This document shows positions 11,874-25,800 of a stretch of DNA of 64,000 bases, piece after piece. Each line of letters starts with the position of its first letter. The first letter of the stretch is position 1. The translations under genes were made by a program, and so were the position numbers. Under the pieces are notes generated by a model that made no database searches, was not told where the DNA came from, and saw only the letters and a list, made by a program, of their open reading frames with translations. The stretch comes from Rotaria macrura (lineage: Eukaryota; Rotifera; Eurotatoria; Philodinida; Philodinidae): the NCBI GenBank assembly GCA_900239685.1, contig OENT01000157.1, positions 117,637-181,636 on the forward strand. Reading direction: 5' to 3'.

Positions 11874-14208
11874 TTACGCGCTAGTTTTCGAAATTTTTGT
11901 TGTCTTCGCTGGTGACTTTTGTTTTTTTGATAGTGAAGTTCTTCCCATATTTTCGTCACCACTAGGTAAATCTTCATAGTCTTCATCATCGTCATCGTTG
12001 TCCTGATAGCCTTCTTCGATATTGCCGTCGTCTTCATCAGATGACGACGAATCATCATCAGTTAATTTTTTTGTTTCATTAAAGAAATAATCGAATGCAA
12101 AATTTTCTTTTTCTTTTACAGCTTCGCTTTGTAAACGAATGTTTTTTTCATAGGATTGTACTTCGTTCAGAAATTCCTGTCCCTTTTTTTCGAATGCAAG
12201 ACCAGTTACATAATTAAATGTTTCTTCAGGTGTTAACACATATTCATTGAGAGATCGTCGGCCAAAAAATGTTGAAACATTTGTGCAATCACGAAATAAA
12301 TATGTATATGCATTTGGATGATAAGGTTCAACTGATTGGGCTACATCAATAACATATACTGTATTATCAAGCCACAATAAGTTATATTCACTAAAATCAG
12401 CATGAATTAGTTTGCATTCATTAAAAATACGTTTGAGTAGCTGAAAAAACGAAAATAAAATAAACTTGATATATGTAACGAAAAAAACTTTTAAAAAGAA
12501 TTAAAAGACTAGATTCTACTCAAAATCGAAGTCTGTTCATTTCTCATCAGTGAATGAATAATTCGTTCAAAGTATCGAAATCTTACATTTAAACACTGTT
12601 GATATGCATTAGCAAGTTCTTCGGGAGAGAGAATCGCATTTCGGAGACGTTCTGCTGGCACATTTTCTTTACCAATAAATGAAAGAAACAGAATATGTTT
12701 TTTAAGCATAATAGGTTGTGGACAAGGTATTCCAGCACGTTGAAGTCGTTGCAAATTAAACATTTCCTACAAAAACACAAACGGTGTACAGTTTAATCAT
12801 TGATTGCATCGAGTGAAAGAAAATATTCTAGATTACTTTCTCTGCCCATAGTTTAACAATTTTTCGTGGGTTCAAACTTTTATAACGATTTTTGAATCGA
12901 TAATCTTCCCGTAAATATTTTTCTCGTGTATGAAATTCATTCAGTGTTGTTTTAAAGATCTAATAGTAATAGTAATTAAAAGTAAAAGAAGCATAAAAAT
13001 TAGATTTTCTTTCTACGTACTTTAATAGCAACTTCAGCTGGCATCGGGTGTAATTCTGATTTACCACCTTTACCATATAGAACAATTGATTCTTTACCTG
13101 TAGCTATGATTGCACCAATTTCATCAAGTATGCATCCATTTAATAATTTGTATAAAATTATACGTGTTTTTGGATCAAGTGCTAAATTCTGTCCAATACA
13201 AAAAGAAACATTTTTAAATAAGTGATTCTTTACTGTTTTAGAAATTTTCAAAACAAAAGCAATAAAAAAAAACTTACAGCTGTAGCCTTTTCAACTTTAT
13301 CATGTAAACGATTCATTCGTTTTTCTTCTGCATATGAATGTAATTTAAGTTCATTATAAACACGATTAGATAGTTTCATTTTATTTAAAACATCGCCCGT
13401 ATCGAATTCAGGTGGAAATGTATTCATAACGCGTGCTACATTACGTTTACCACACAATTCAGCATTATGCTTAGTTACTAACGATGCACCTTTACCACTT
13501 GTACCTCGACGATTGAATGATGGCATACGCTGATCTTTATTCAGTAGAGAAACCGTTTAGATAATATAAAAAAATGAGGAAAAATAAAATCTACCTTGTT
13601 CACAATCACTAAATGCTTCTGTCGGTTTTAAAAAATCATCAGCATCACTGCCATCATTGACATTAACTTGACTAGTTTTTGATGCAGGTAATAACATGAA
13701 ATTTTTCATTGAAACTTTCACTAAAGTAAAGACATTGACGTTTGATCATGGAAAGTAAAATCTTTTCTTGTACCTTTGCTTCTACGATTCACAGCAGATT
13801 CGTATTGTTTCATCATTCCATTGAATTCATTATTATATTCATGTTGAAGCATTAAAGCTAGCAAATAATCATTATCATGCGTTGCATCTGATGAAGACTG
13901 CTCAATATTATGTTCATCATCATTTTGTTCGGTGACTATGGAAATTTCACTTTCTATTGGTACTTTTGAATAGTGGCTATACAATGAATAGAATATATTT
14001 GAAAGAGCTCAATTCGATTTTTCTACCTTATTTTGTGAGCGAATTTTTCATCTTCTTCTGTTTGCAATTTAGCTGCTAAATCACAATCCATGAGCTCTTG
14101 AAAAGGGGTTGAAACAGGTTCTGTTTGATTTCTTTTCCAAGGACAAGCCATCTTTGGTGGACTCAATACTGCAGTCGATGATAAACCTTCAACAGTTTCT
14201 TTCGGCAT
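11874..14208 (-). CDS. RIOK3: RIOK3-like atypical serine/threonine kinase
   Basis: Eight exons join in phase: 14208-14027, 13976-13774, 13720-13595, 13534-13278, 13188-13021, 12959-12837, 12766-12587 and 12440-11874, giving 601 residues (human RIOK3 is 519). The RIO domain starts after KVEKATA and shows the nucleotide-binding loop ATGKESIVLYGKGG, the lysine in EVAIK, the catalytic HADFSEYNLLW (the RIO form of HRD) and the metal-binding IDVAQSVEP (in place of DFG). RAGIPCP and LFRDCTNVSTFF fit RIOK3 better than RIOK1 or RIOK2. The N-terminal exon has an ELMDCDLAAKLQTEEDE segment like the RIOK3 N-terminus. The C-terminal extension after the kinase is acidic (DDDSSSSDEDDG) and then basic, longer than in vertebrates. 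RIOK3 acts in the cytoplasm in late 40S maturation and ribosome turnover; in animals it also touches innate signalling. All key RIO residues are present, so it should be active. Confidence 0.93.
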
Positions 14209-14709
14209 GTTAATTACTTGAGTAATTTATTGAAAATTTAGTATATCTACAGAAGAAAAGCATCTATTTATGTGGTCTGAAATATCTTGCGTAAGTACAT
14301 ATTTTCATCTCATGATGTCATAGAACTCTATCATTGTATACTCGCCTTTTCTCCCTCTTTCTTTTTCATATGATTCATCATTTACGCAATAACTATTTAC
14401 TTCAAATCTTACCACCTCGCGACTAGAAACCATAAAATAAATGCAATTTGTTTTTCTGTTTTTTGTTTTTTCCTTGTGACACACAAATGAAAAAAAAATG
14501 AAGATATAACAAAAAAAGACGAAATGATGGCTGGATTGTTACAACAGTCATACAATAAATCTCTATAGATATATATATATATGTAAAGGGAAATCATTTT
14601 CAGATCTGCTGAATGTATGGACACATGTTTAATTAAATACAGACAAATAAGAAAAAGAAAGAATGTAATGACGACACATACACAATAGAAAGATGAATGA
14701 TAATATACT
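14209..14709. other. Intergenic region between RIOK3-like and BTG genes
   Basis: About 500 bases separating the RIOK3-like start codon from the BTG/TOB stop codon, both minus strand. It contains a short (AT)n run near 14571-14582 and low-complexity AT sequence. No other feature was recognised. Confidence 0.5.
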
Positions 14710-17700
14710 TTAAAAAGTTTCTTTTTGATTATACGATAGCAACGCATCTGACATGTTCAACTGTTGTGGCCAAAAATTATTTTGTTGCTCATTCCAATCA
14801 TTCGACAAAGATTGATGATATGAATAAACACTTGATTCTATTCACAAGAGAAGAAAAAATAAATTAAAGAATTCACAAGAAACCAAGACAATATTCGAAA
14901 CCTGAATAATTAAAATCATTCATTGATTGTTGCGTTTGTGTATTCGTATATGTATTCGTTGGCATGGTGCTAAAATAAGGACTCGATGGACGACTACTAC
15001 TTGCTATTGATGATGATGATGAGCGGCTTGTACTTGAATCGATATTTTGTTTCGATGGCATTTGTACATCATTTACATTTAATGTTTTAACATTTTGTGC
15101 TAGACTTAATAAATCGTCATCCGATGACAATGAAGAGACTGTTTCTTCTCCGTCACTATACTCTTGATGTATTTGACCATCACTATCATGTTTATATAAT
15201 GGACACCATGTACCTTCATCACCAAAGCAAACGGCTACCTCACCTGGATCTACAATAAAGTTCTTGACGTAGATTGTTAATATATTTAGAAATTAGATTT
15301 CCTGTTTGTCTATTATATTAGCTCGCTTATGAAGATTATTTTCCTTAGAACGTTCATTTTTAAATTTACAGTGGAAGCACACATATATAGAAATATGTTA
15401 CCGAATTCATGTAGTGTTAGACCCCTGCAGTTGAAGAAAACGAAATTCGCCAACCAACGTTTCTCTTGTTTAATACAATTTTTTTAAGATACATATCACT
15501 ATATGAGTTGCTTTTTCTACAAATACTAATAGAGTCATCTCAAAGAAGAAATCTAACTTTCAACTCGAGTGTACTTACTGGTAAAAAACATATCAAATTC
15601 TTTGTATTACAATTTCTCACTGAAGAAATTATGTTTTATTGTTGACGTTTGAAGGGAGTAGCACGGAGCTTAGTATGACAAAGTTTATGAATATAAATCG
15701 TTGATAGATTATTTTATAGAATGAATTCCAGACGTCTTTATATGCTTGCATTACTTTTAAAACAACGATGAACTCATTAAATTTTCATTGCGCATCACTG
15801 ATGCTAGATGAGTTCTAATAGACAAATGGAGTTCTAATGATGAACATGGATGTCATGAAGACCTAAATAAACTATTAATATCTTGATGAGAATTCATGTG
15901 GTTAAAATGATACACCATTACAGAACATTAGGAATAAATATTGTGGTAACAAAAATAAAAGAGTTGTTCCTCTGTGAAGATACAATGAAAGCATTAGTGT
16001 ATCGTTGAAATCATTTATTTGAATTAAAAAACAGAATGGTCTTATTTCAAGATAAAAACAATTCATAAGAAAAGATATTGGCACAGTATAGATACGTCTG
16101 ACTAGAAAACATCGGTTTTGACACTGAAAGTTCATTTTTCTGTTACTAAACTATGACTTCAATATATACAGTACATGCAAAACATCTTCAATTGACGAAT
16201 TCTTTTCGAGACATGTTTAATTTGTTTGCATCTACTCTATACACATAGTCTCAATTGAAAAGTAACTTATCGATTTCGAGATTTAAGAATTATTCATCAA
16301 GGATATTCAGATATGTAAGAATAATGCGTCTGGATTTTTTCCTTACGAATAAATTTCGCTCGACAAAATTTACAAACGTATGGAGAAACATACTGAACTC
16401 ATATCCAGTGTATGAGTTCATATTGAGTCTAGGAGGATGAATTGATAGAAATATATAAAGCTTTAACAATTGTTGTGCTCTTGTATACGTAGAGGAAATT
16501 GATGACTTTTATACTCAATTGCTGGTCAATCTACACATATGACTTTTGGGATAATCTAAAATTTTCTCAACTCGATTTCCAGTGAATACTAGAGTAAAAG
16601 TTGAAAATTCAGTAGAATATAGTCATTATTCGACTTCTGGTATCGATTTTCGAGATTTTTCGGTGCAGCATTAAAAATAGAGGAATTCGTAAATGCTGAT
16701 GTTATGTATGGAATTGTAACACATAATATATGGGTATTAGATGTTTGGATTTCTTCACATAACTGTTGAGTGACAATCAGCAGCAAGAAAATATCAACAC
16801 ACGGGAAATGTACCCAGGGCAAACAATCAAATACACAGATCTAACAAGATTCTGCATCTGATCTTGCAAGATCAGACGAAAAATCGTACACAAAATCGTG
16901 GTCTCATAAGTCTTACATCAAGTCTTAGTCTACAGTTCTTGTTCTTTTGTCAGATCTGATTATAAGACTATAGAAAATCTTACACGAAAGTAAGGTCTTA
17001 CAAGAATCTTACTGTACGAATTGATGTAAGATATCTGAGATCACGATTTTTTGTACGATGTCATCTGATCGTACAAGACTTAATGTCTGACTTTTTGACC
17101 TGAGTACACAGAATCATATACTTCACAACGATGGTTGTCTGTGTTAAGATGTGCGAAATTATGAAAACAGATCTACTGCCTAACACGATACTGAACTAGC
17201 AACTTTGATGATTTTCAAGTAACCACGTCGATGTTATAAATACGAATATATCTTTTGGAAGAGACCTGTATTATTACAGTTAGATTGAAATCTAGCTAGA
17301 TTTCTTATTTGCAAAATAAATGATAAATATTCTTGCTAGTTGATTTGAAAACTACTTCACAATAAGAAATGAAGTTCATGAATGGACTGTTGCTTCAATG
17401 AAATACTTTACTATGGAAGATGAGTCGGTTGGTTACTGCATGAATTAGTTTTTGCTTATTAACTATTCTCTCGATTCTAACAGAGAGAAATTTGCAATCG
17501 TTTTTAAATTTGATTGTTGCTTCTCAAATGACCGAAAATACTCTTCTGTTTTATAATGGACGTCTTCCATTATGGGAACAATCTGTCAAGTAGTACGTTA
17601 CATATCTCTCTTTTAGATCGTTATAATTGATAAATGAGATATGTCGTGCAACGTTTATTGTAATAAATAATCTGAACATATATCGTACGTAGCACTAGAA

Positions 17701-18354
17701 CAATCTTTCTTAAGTCTCATTATGACGGATGAACTTGTTCATATCGATGGACGTTAAAATAGTAAAAAAAAAGAAAACATTCATAATTTCGAAGTTTGAT
17801 AAATATTTTGAACTTTATTTCTAAGGTTTTTGATTCAGAGCATACTTTGTGAAAGTGACAAGGTCTCTTCTTCAATGAAGAATCATTTAATTTACGTAAA
17901 CTTATGATACCAACAAAAATCTTTCTACCTCTCGATTTTGATTCACTTTAGTGATCTGTAATTTATCATTAAAACAGAAAACAAAATAATTTACCAATCC
18001 ACATAGTGAATATGGCTGGTAGATAACGATGAAGTGGTAAACAAGAGCGTTCAGCAATAGATTTCAGAACAGGATCCCTCCATTGTTTTGTTTGTAGACA
18101 TCTATATGCACTACCACGATGCGGTGTTGCTTAATAAAATAAACATCAAATACGTTTACAATTCGAGTTCGTTTTTATCAAATTAATCTATGTTTATTAC
18201 CTGGAAACCAATGATTAAAAAATCGTTTCGATAAAATATCATGAAAAGTATGTTTAAAAAGATTTATTTGTTCATTTGATAACTGTATATGTGCTTTCAT
18301 TAATCGTAATAAATAATTGCATGCAACATGAAGTTCTTTTTTCGGATATGTCAT
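14710..18354 (-). CDS. BTG/TOB family antiproliferative protein
   Basis: Four exons join in phase: 18354-18201, 18129-17995, 15249-14902 and 14837-14710, giving 254 residues. The first about 120 residues form the BTG/Tob domain: ELHVACNYLLRLMKAHIQLS at the start, HWFPATPHRGSAYRCL (the HWFPEKPxxGSGYRCI box A region) and MWIDPGEVAVCFGDEG (the LWVDPxEVxxRxGE box B). The rest is Ser-rich and probably disordered, without the YG or PAM2-type motifs I would expect from a full TOB protein, so BTG-like or a short TOB is possible. The family recruits the CCR4-NOT deadenylase through CAF1 to shorten mRNA poly(A) tails and slow proliferation. Intron 2 is 2.75 kb and contains a diverged inverted repeat. 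The start at 18354 is the only Met close to the domain, fitting the short N-terminus of the family. Confidence 0.88.
16863..17077. repeat. Diverged inverted repeat in BTG intron 2
   Basis: The left arm (about 16863-16921) and the reverse complement of the right arm (about 17021-17077) share segments gatcaga, atcgtaca, aaaatcgtg and tcttacatcaa in the same order, with an estimated four fifths identity and small gaps. Similarity continues weakly into the interior. The interior is about 100 bases with no ORF. This looks like an old MITE-like element. Confidence 0.6.
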
Positions 18355-19303
18355 TATCGGTTGAAAAAAAAGAATGAGATTAAAAAAAAGGATAATATTA
18401 TCGATCTAGAAGAATGTAATGGTTAATCATTCATTTTATATTGAGTCTTAGAAACACGCACAAGAAATATAATATATCGTCGTAGAAACACAATCGAGAA
18501 TATCCTAGAATCACTGTTTCAGTTTTGACAGAGGTCGTAGATCTGCATTACGTCGTAGAGAATAGGTTCTCATGTAGAATAAAATATGGTAATTCTCATT
18601 ATACTTTCTAGTAGCGTAAAATCTATAAATCACATTATATATATATATATATATATGTATGTATTAATGATTCGTAAAGTTATATGAAGCAGACCAAGTG
18701 AAGGCACAATGACATTTAGCAAGGGAGGCAGCACGAACGAAACGGCGAAAAACTGAGAGAGAAAAGAGAAACAAACAAATGACTCATACTAATCATCTGA
18801 TCGGTTTATCTATTTATCGGAAAATCTTGGAAATAATTGCAGTATGATAACTATCGATAAAGTTGTAAATATTGAATATTTTCATTAGTTTGACAAGTTT
18901 TTTAAAATTCTGTATTGGCTAGTAAGTAAAGAGGCCGCCAGTGAAGTCAATCTACTCACATACGAACTGATGAAGGCATGTCATAATTGCTAATGGCTGA
19001 TATTGCATAGGGTGTGAGAGCTTCCTTCACTTACACACAATGTATGCGTAGTTAACAAATACGAGTCTATCTATTGAATTCTATTTGGAATTCTATTCTT
19101 TGTTATAGATTGTGACAGGGACATACAGTGTCTTATTTCACGATCGTTACCATTTATCATTAGGTCTCAATTTGTTCATGTTGTTTGGTCGCATCTTATT
19201 CGATCACCCGACGAGCAACGGCTAGCTCGATATAGAAAAAAAATCCTTAAAGATCCTTCTATTCGATATCTGTTAACATTCATTTTTTTCAAATTACCTT
19301 ACC
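18355..19303. promoter_or_regulatory. Divergent intergenic region between BTG and CTDSP-like genes
   Basis: About 950 bases separate the BTG start (minus) from the CTDSP-like start (plus), so the promoters of both genes should lie here. It includes an (AT)n run at 18634-18658. No individual element can be assigned with confidence. Confidence 0.5.
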
Positions 19304-21451
19304 ATGAACAAAATATCAAAAGATCCCGATTTCACCTCTATTATCACACAAGTTTCGAAAGATGATGATAAAAATCGATCAATGCCATTATCAAACACTG
19401 TTGTAACTAGTGTAACAGGTCAAACAACTAATGGAACTAAAAGTAACTCCAGAAAAAAAACAAATCAATGGAACCAAACAATCACTATACTATTATAATT
19501 CTTTTCAGCTCGTTTAAGTCGAAAACAACGTATTGCTTCTCTATTGCTTTGCTGTGTCGGTGGATCCTGTCGACGTCGACAATCGAAGAATGCATACTCT
19601 TCTTCAAATAATGTTGCTGTCGGAGATGAGGTGAATTGAAAATAAATGAAATACCTATTTCAAGTTTCTTTTGATTTTTGTTCTATTCATCTTTTTGTAG
19701 CGTGTTGCATTGAATTCTGAGATAAATACACATTTAGAGGTATACAAAAGTGGATGATTGGTATAAAAAGCAAATTAACAAAAAAAAAACTCTATGATTA
19801 AATCTCCTTGTATATTTAACTAAAAAATACCTTGCAAATTAGATATTTTCGTTGGCTCAGCAAATTCAACTAAAAAAAAACATCAAATTGAAAAAATTCT
19901 ATTCCCTTTGTGAAATTCATTACTCATTTTTATTTTCAGCCACCAGTGGAAAAATATCTATTACCAATAGTACGCGATAATGAACAAGCCAAAATATGTC
20001 TAGTTATTGATCTCGATGAGACACTAGTACATTCAGTGTTTAGACCTGTACCCAACGCTGATTTTGTTGTTCCAGTTGAAATTGATGGACAAGTGCATCA
20101 AGTAAGTGTAATAAAAGTTTGCATATAGAAAGATCACTGGGAATGACCTTGGTTTTGAGAAATGAACCATTATTCTTTCTTTTTCCGCTAAGGAAAATAT
20201 GAGTATTGAATTAACGGAAGGAAAACAATCTAGGACAGATTAAAAGATAATCATCCAACTTATTTGAATGCAGTCTTATTTTAGAATGCGTTATGATTAG
20301 TATAGCTACAAGATTAATGACTGAATATAAGCGTAAAACAATTGATAATTTTGCTAAAATTTGTCGATTGCAAACTATGTACAATTTCGAATGATTTGGT
20401 TTCACAGTAAAAAATATTTTACATTTTGGAAAATAAGTTTCACATTGTATTCTAACTTATTTCGGAACTCGTCGTAGTATGAAAAAAAACTAGGCTTGTT
20501 GTTCAATATTGTTTTCATCCGTTGAATATCAAATAAGAAATTCTATCCCAATTGAGATTTATATGACCTAAAAGAGAAATCTCGATTCTCCTTTCCCGTT
20601 AATATCAGATGTGTTTCACCACTCGTTACTTATTTCTATTTATACATCCATAAAATACAGAGCGAAAATACTTCATAAAATGTCAAAATAGAAGTATTCG
20701 AGAATGCAATAATCTATTATCTACGAGATATGATTTGCAAAAGAAAAATGATATGTCAAATCTATAAATAAGAAATATTGATTTAACATATTACTCTTTT
20801 AATGACATTAATATATATATATATATCTTTAGATTTATGTTACTAAAAGGCCACATGTTGATGAATTCTTACGTCATGTTGGCGAATTATATGAATGTGT
20901 TTTATTTACAGCTAGTTTAGCGAAAGTAATTCCTCTTTCTTGTTTGCTTAAACTTGTTGCTATGAATTGTCTGTCTCTGTTTTGTTTCAAAAGTATGCGG
21001 ATCCTGTAGCTGATTTACTTGATCCAAAACATATATTTCGTTCAAGACTCTTTCGTGACTCTTGTACATATTACAATGGTAAGTGAGATTCGAAAGAAAA
21101 ATTTAGTAAAAAAGATGTTCTCACTTTTTTTTGTAGGTAACTATATAAAAGATCTCAGTCGATTAGGTCGAAACATTCGAAAAGTAATCATTATTGATAA
21201 TTCACCATTGTCTTATTTATTTCATCAAGATAATGCCGTAATGTTGAAACCAAAACAAACGAGAACATATATTTTATTAAAGATCTTTCACTTTTCTATT
21301 TGCTTGAAAACAGGTCCCTGTTAACAGTTGGTTTGATGATATGCACGATACAGAATTGCTCACGCTCATACCAATATTTGAAAGTCTTGCATCCGTTGAT
21401 GATGTTATACCTGCATTGCAAGATCTTCATCATCAACGAGCGAATGTTTAG
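19304..21451 (+). CDS. CTDSPL: CTDSP/SCP-type carboxy-terminal domain small phosphatase
   Basis: Eight exons join in phase: 19304-19442, 19509-19630, 19701-19739, 19940-20101, 20833-20925, 20994-21078, 21137-21237 and 21314-21451, giving 292 residues. The HAD/FCP active-site motif DLDETLVHS is at residues 124-132, with Asp124 the expected nucleophile and Asp126 the acid/base. Further family blocks are [61 protein letters not shown] and [16 protein letters not shown]. The N-terminal IITQV matches vertebrate CTDSPL and supports the start. A Cys pair in [10 protein letters not shown] (exon 2) resembles the palmitoylated CC motif of SCPs. The family dephosphorylates Ser5 of the RNA polymerase II tail and Smad linkers and helps silence neuronal genes with REST in vertebrates. 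Which of the vertebrate CTDSP1/2/L paralogues it matches best cannot be settled by eye. Confidence 0.94.
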
Positions 21452-22817
21452 AAAAATTCATTTTTCTGTGTGATGTTTCTTTTTCTTTGTTTCTTTTGTT
21501 CATTATCATACAGTGCCCTACTTGTCTTTCTTTATGTCATTTTTATGTTGATTTTCAACATCCATTACTCTATTGAGTAGGTTTATTTTCATCTTACTAA
21601 TATGTGTGCATAATTGGTTTGTTTTTTTTTCTTTTCAATTGTATCTATTTTTTCACATATAAGATTATAAGAACAAAACAAAAACCAAGAATCTATGCAA
21701 ACAATATATTACTAATTTTAGCATTCCTCATTGTGGTCTGTTTCTATTTTATTATTTTATGCGTTATTGAGTAGAATATTTCCCATGCGTTTTAACAAAC
21801 TTATTTGTATGAGAAAAGGCACTAGCCTGTTAGGTGTGTGTGTGTGTGTATTTTTTTCGCATGTGTATATAAAGAAATACCTGTGTGAGTGTGCAATAGA
21901 GGAGACTCATATTCTCTTCGAACAGTTATTAACATGCACAATAATACTCTCCCACAGAAGAACAGTGTTGTTAAAATAGAATACTTCATGATGTGTTTTT
22001 CTTTCTCTTTGTTTTTTTCATGATATATCCAATGATGGTGCTAATTCATACACGTATATATTGTTTCTATTTTCAGCTGTTGGATATTGCATTTCCGCTT
22101 CGTTGTTGTTATTATTTTCACTTTTTTCCTTTGGCGCGTTTGATTCTTCGTTTTGTTTGTTTTTCTCTTTCTTTTGGTCACACAAACATGTGACATGTGT
22201 CAATCTATCTACTTTCGTAAGTGTTATTAATAATCCTAATTTGAAGTAGAAGAAAAGAAAACCATCATATTGAATAGTGTGAAAAAGAAAATAAATTGAT
22301 TGTTTTCAGATAGTGTTTTCAAGACTGTAGTTTGCTAACGAATGGAGCAAGAAATTCATGAATAATATTCAAGCGAAACATTGATAAGTACTCAAATACA
22401 TCAATGAGAATAAAAATAAGTTTCGATCGTTCTACTTCAGTTATTTATCGATGAGATGCAAATATGAGAGTAGCTCTGTATGATCGTGAAAGAATAGCTC
22501 TTGAATTGATGTTTGTGCATGACTCTTCAAACATGACGCATTTATTTCTTTTCGTGAGAAAAATAAAGCGTGGTAATCAAGTTAATCGAATCAATGACAT
22601 TCTGATCAATACATAAAGTTTTAAATTAAAGAATCAGAAAAAGAAGAACTGAATGTAGAAAGATTGAAAAGAAGAAACTTGAATTATCATGATGTCAACA
22701 GCTATTTTCTAATAGTATGTTATTTACTTTGTTTATTTTTATCACGTTTTTTTTTGTATGTGAAATAAAGTTTTCCTTATGATGTGTATATTAAAATAAA
22801 ATCATCCTAATTTGTAG
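21452..22817. other. Intergenic region between CTDSP-like and TYW5 genes
   Basis: About 1.4 kb on the downstream side of the phosphatase and upstream of TYW5. It holds T-rich stretches and a short (GT) run near 21836-21849. Open frames here have no recognisable domain. If TYW5 has a further 5' non-coding exon it would be in this region, because the coding start at 22818 directly follows an AG. Confidence 0.5.
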
Positions 22818-25800
22818 ATGCTGACTATCTATGAAACAGACAATCTGGACGAAGCTCTTGACATTGTACAAGATGAAAACAAAGTAATATGACAAATATT
22901 TTGATATTTTATGAATGCTAGAAGTGTTTTGAAGCACTGCGCTATATAAAAAAAAGAACCTATTGAAAATCTCACATGCACGAAAGATAAAACACTTGAA
23001 TGGTAAAATTTATACTTTTCTCAAGTGTTTGTCTTAAAAATTTTGAGTGGCAAACCGCAGCATCTTCCGTTTTGGAAAGTCAGTTTTTATCTAATTTACT
23101 TTCCCTCATGAAACAACGTTACTAAGTTAGTCAATTCATTTTCCCGTGATAATTTTTGTTCATTTGTCACGCGTATTATTGGAAAACGTTAAGAGGATTG
23201 AGAATTAGATGTGTAAGCCGATTGACTTATACGACACTGCGAGACAAAAATAGATACTTGTTCTTTTACCATAATTATCAATTTTCATATAAGGTACTAG
23301 TGATAGTCATTTCTGGTAACTTGTCGAATTATCACTCTCTTTAACAATTGATTTGAAAATGAATCAAAACAAAGCAATGCTTTAGTTTTTATTTCAACTC
23401 TTAATTCATGCATCAATTAACACTACTATTATGATTGATGTCATTTTCTTCGCATACTATGCATGTAACATTGATTTTTAAATCTATCAAAGAAATAAAA
23501 CAAAAAAAAATAGTCAAGTCAAAATTTCGGCTAGATTTAGAGCTCACACAAATCAACTTCTAGATATATATGCATTCTATTATATTTATTAAAAGAAATA
23601 ATTACATGTTTTAGAAAGCTTCAGACTGTCATGTCACCTGCATATATATATATATATCTGGTGTTATTTAAATTTATTCTATGCAAACACAAATTAAGTT
23701 TTCTGACAATATTTTCATCATCGGGTTCCCACAGAGTACATTATACCTCGATTGATAAAAGTAAAGTTTTGAAATTTTTCATCGCGCTGTGATGATATTC
23801 TTCAGAAAAATAAATACTTTGTCTCTATAATAATATTCACAAAAATTGTCTAGCATTAGAGTTAGTCTTCAATTACTTTGCATTTAATTGTAATAATAGA
23901 TGAATACGAGGCAAAGAATAATTATATAGAACGATGGAGAATGTCTATCAGAATATGTAATTATATTATTCTTTTTTGAAAAATAGAAAAGTCCTAACAA
24001 TGAAACCGATCTGTAAAAATATAATTTAGATCGACATGTAAATAAAAGAAGAATCGATATGAATCTGTTGATGATAAATTTTGTATAGGGCATTGCTTAT
24101 TTTTCAACAAAAAACTCAAAAATAAAGATAAATCCTATGCTACTGATGACAAAGTCGAAAGCTTTCAAACGTATGTAATTGTTATTGTTTTAAAATAATC
24201 ATATTTTTACAATACTCACAAGAAATTACTTATTTTTTTCTGGCTATTGTTCTTCGTGATCATGTAGAGATTAAAAATTTTTAAGGAACATAACATATTC
24301 GCTGTTCGTGACATATTGAATCGTTAAGAAACCTCATGTATCTACAGTGTACACATATTAGAATAAATTTCGAAATCAATCTATTGCGACGAGAAAATGT
24401 TTTCAAGGTGTCACTGATTTCGTCAAATAAAATGTATATCGATATTTTACTTTACTCCTCAGTATTTTACAACAATTGCATTTTAAAGAGAAAAATCAAC
24501 AAATGTCTATTTTGTCAATTCTAATCCTCTTACAGTATTTTATTAAATAAATCTCTTCAACGATTTGGACACAATCCGATCAATGACATAATCCTTTATT
24601 TAGGGGATATGTTTCCTTAAATCGAGAACAGTCAAATTAATGAATAGTCAAATTAAATATACTACCAATAGGTTGACTTCATTATGCTTGAAGTCTAGTT
24701 GACTTTCTAAATTTATTATCTGCAATTAATGTTTAAAATAACAACTGTTGGTTTTCTACTACGGATGTTAATACAACAAGCTCGATAACGATGCATTGAA
24801 TCTAATCTGTGTCTTTTAGCGGTATCCGTTTATTCTGCATAAATTTGATATTGGCCCGTGCCAAGAAAAATGGACAAGCGATTATTTAGCATCAAAAATT
24901 GGTTCAAAACCAGTGCGAATACATGTATCGCAAGATTCGATGATGGATTTTGTTCGAAAAAATTTTACTTATGAGTATGGTTTCTGTGACATTTTGTTAT
25001 CTTATATTGATAAATATTTACATCTAGAACATTACCATTCAATAAACTTATTCATCGATGTGAACAAAAAACCAATGATGAACACTTCCTTTCACCTAAT
25101 GAACACTACTATTTTCGAGCACTTGGTGATAATCAACGAACAGATATCGCTAATATAGAGTAAGTATTAATCGGGAATCGAATGAACAAGATTTCACTAA
25201 AGTAACTGTGAAAATATTTCTCAAATATGCAAAGAAAACGGCAATGATAGAAAAGATTCATTGCCGACAAAAGAGTCTTTTAAATATATACGTTTAGTTC
25301 TCTTGTCAATTAATCTATCTAACAACCACAGGAAAGCCTACAATCCAACTTTTTTTCATTCGATCTTCATTTGGTCCTATTAATCATTACACCTTCCGAT
25401 AACATCTAAACAAGATGGATAAACAAATACATACTTAATAACTTCCGAGAGTAGCTCGATAGAATTCTCTTCTCGAACATAGTAGTGCCAAAGTTTACTA
25501 GTGGGTAGGGAAATTTTCACAAGACTTATTAATCCCTAAGGAAATTCGTTGAAATATTATGCATCTCTAAGAGTTCATATACCACATTTTTGTTTCTAGT
25601 GCTGATGTAATCAATACATATTAAACTTCAAGTTTTTTTTCAATGAATAAATTATTCAGATTTTTAAACCAGTTTTGGGATTATTTTTCGTTGAGATTGC
25701 TCATGTTGACATAACTTGCATTATATTCTACCGTATTAATTTTTCATTCTGTGAAGTCCAATTTATGTGCGCATGCCAAAATCGCTTATGTGACAATACA

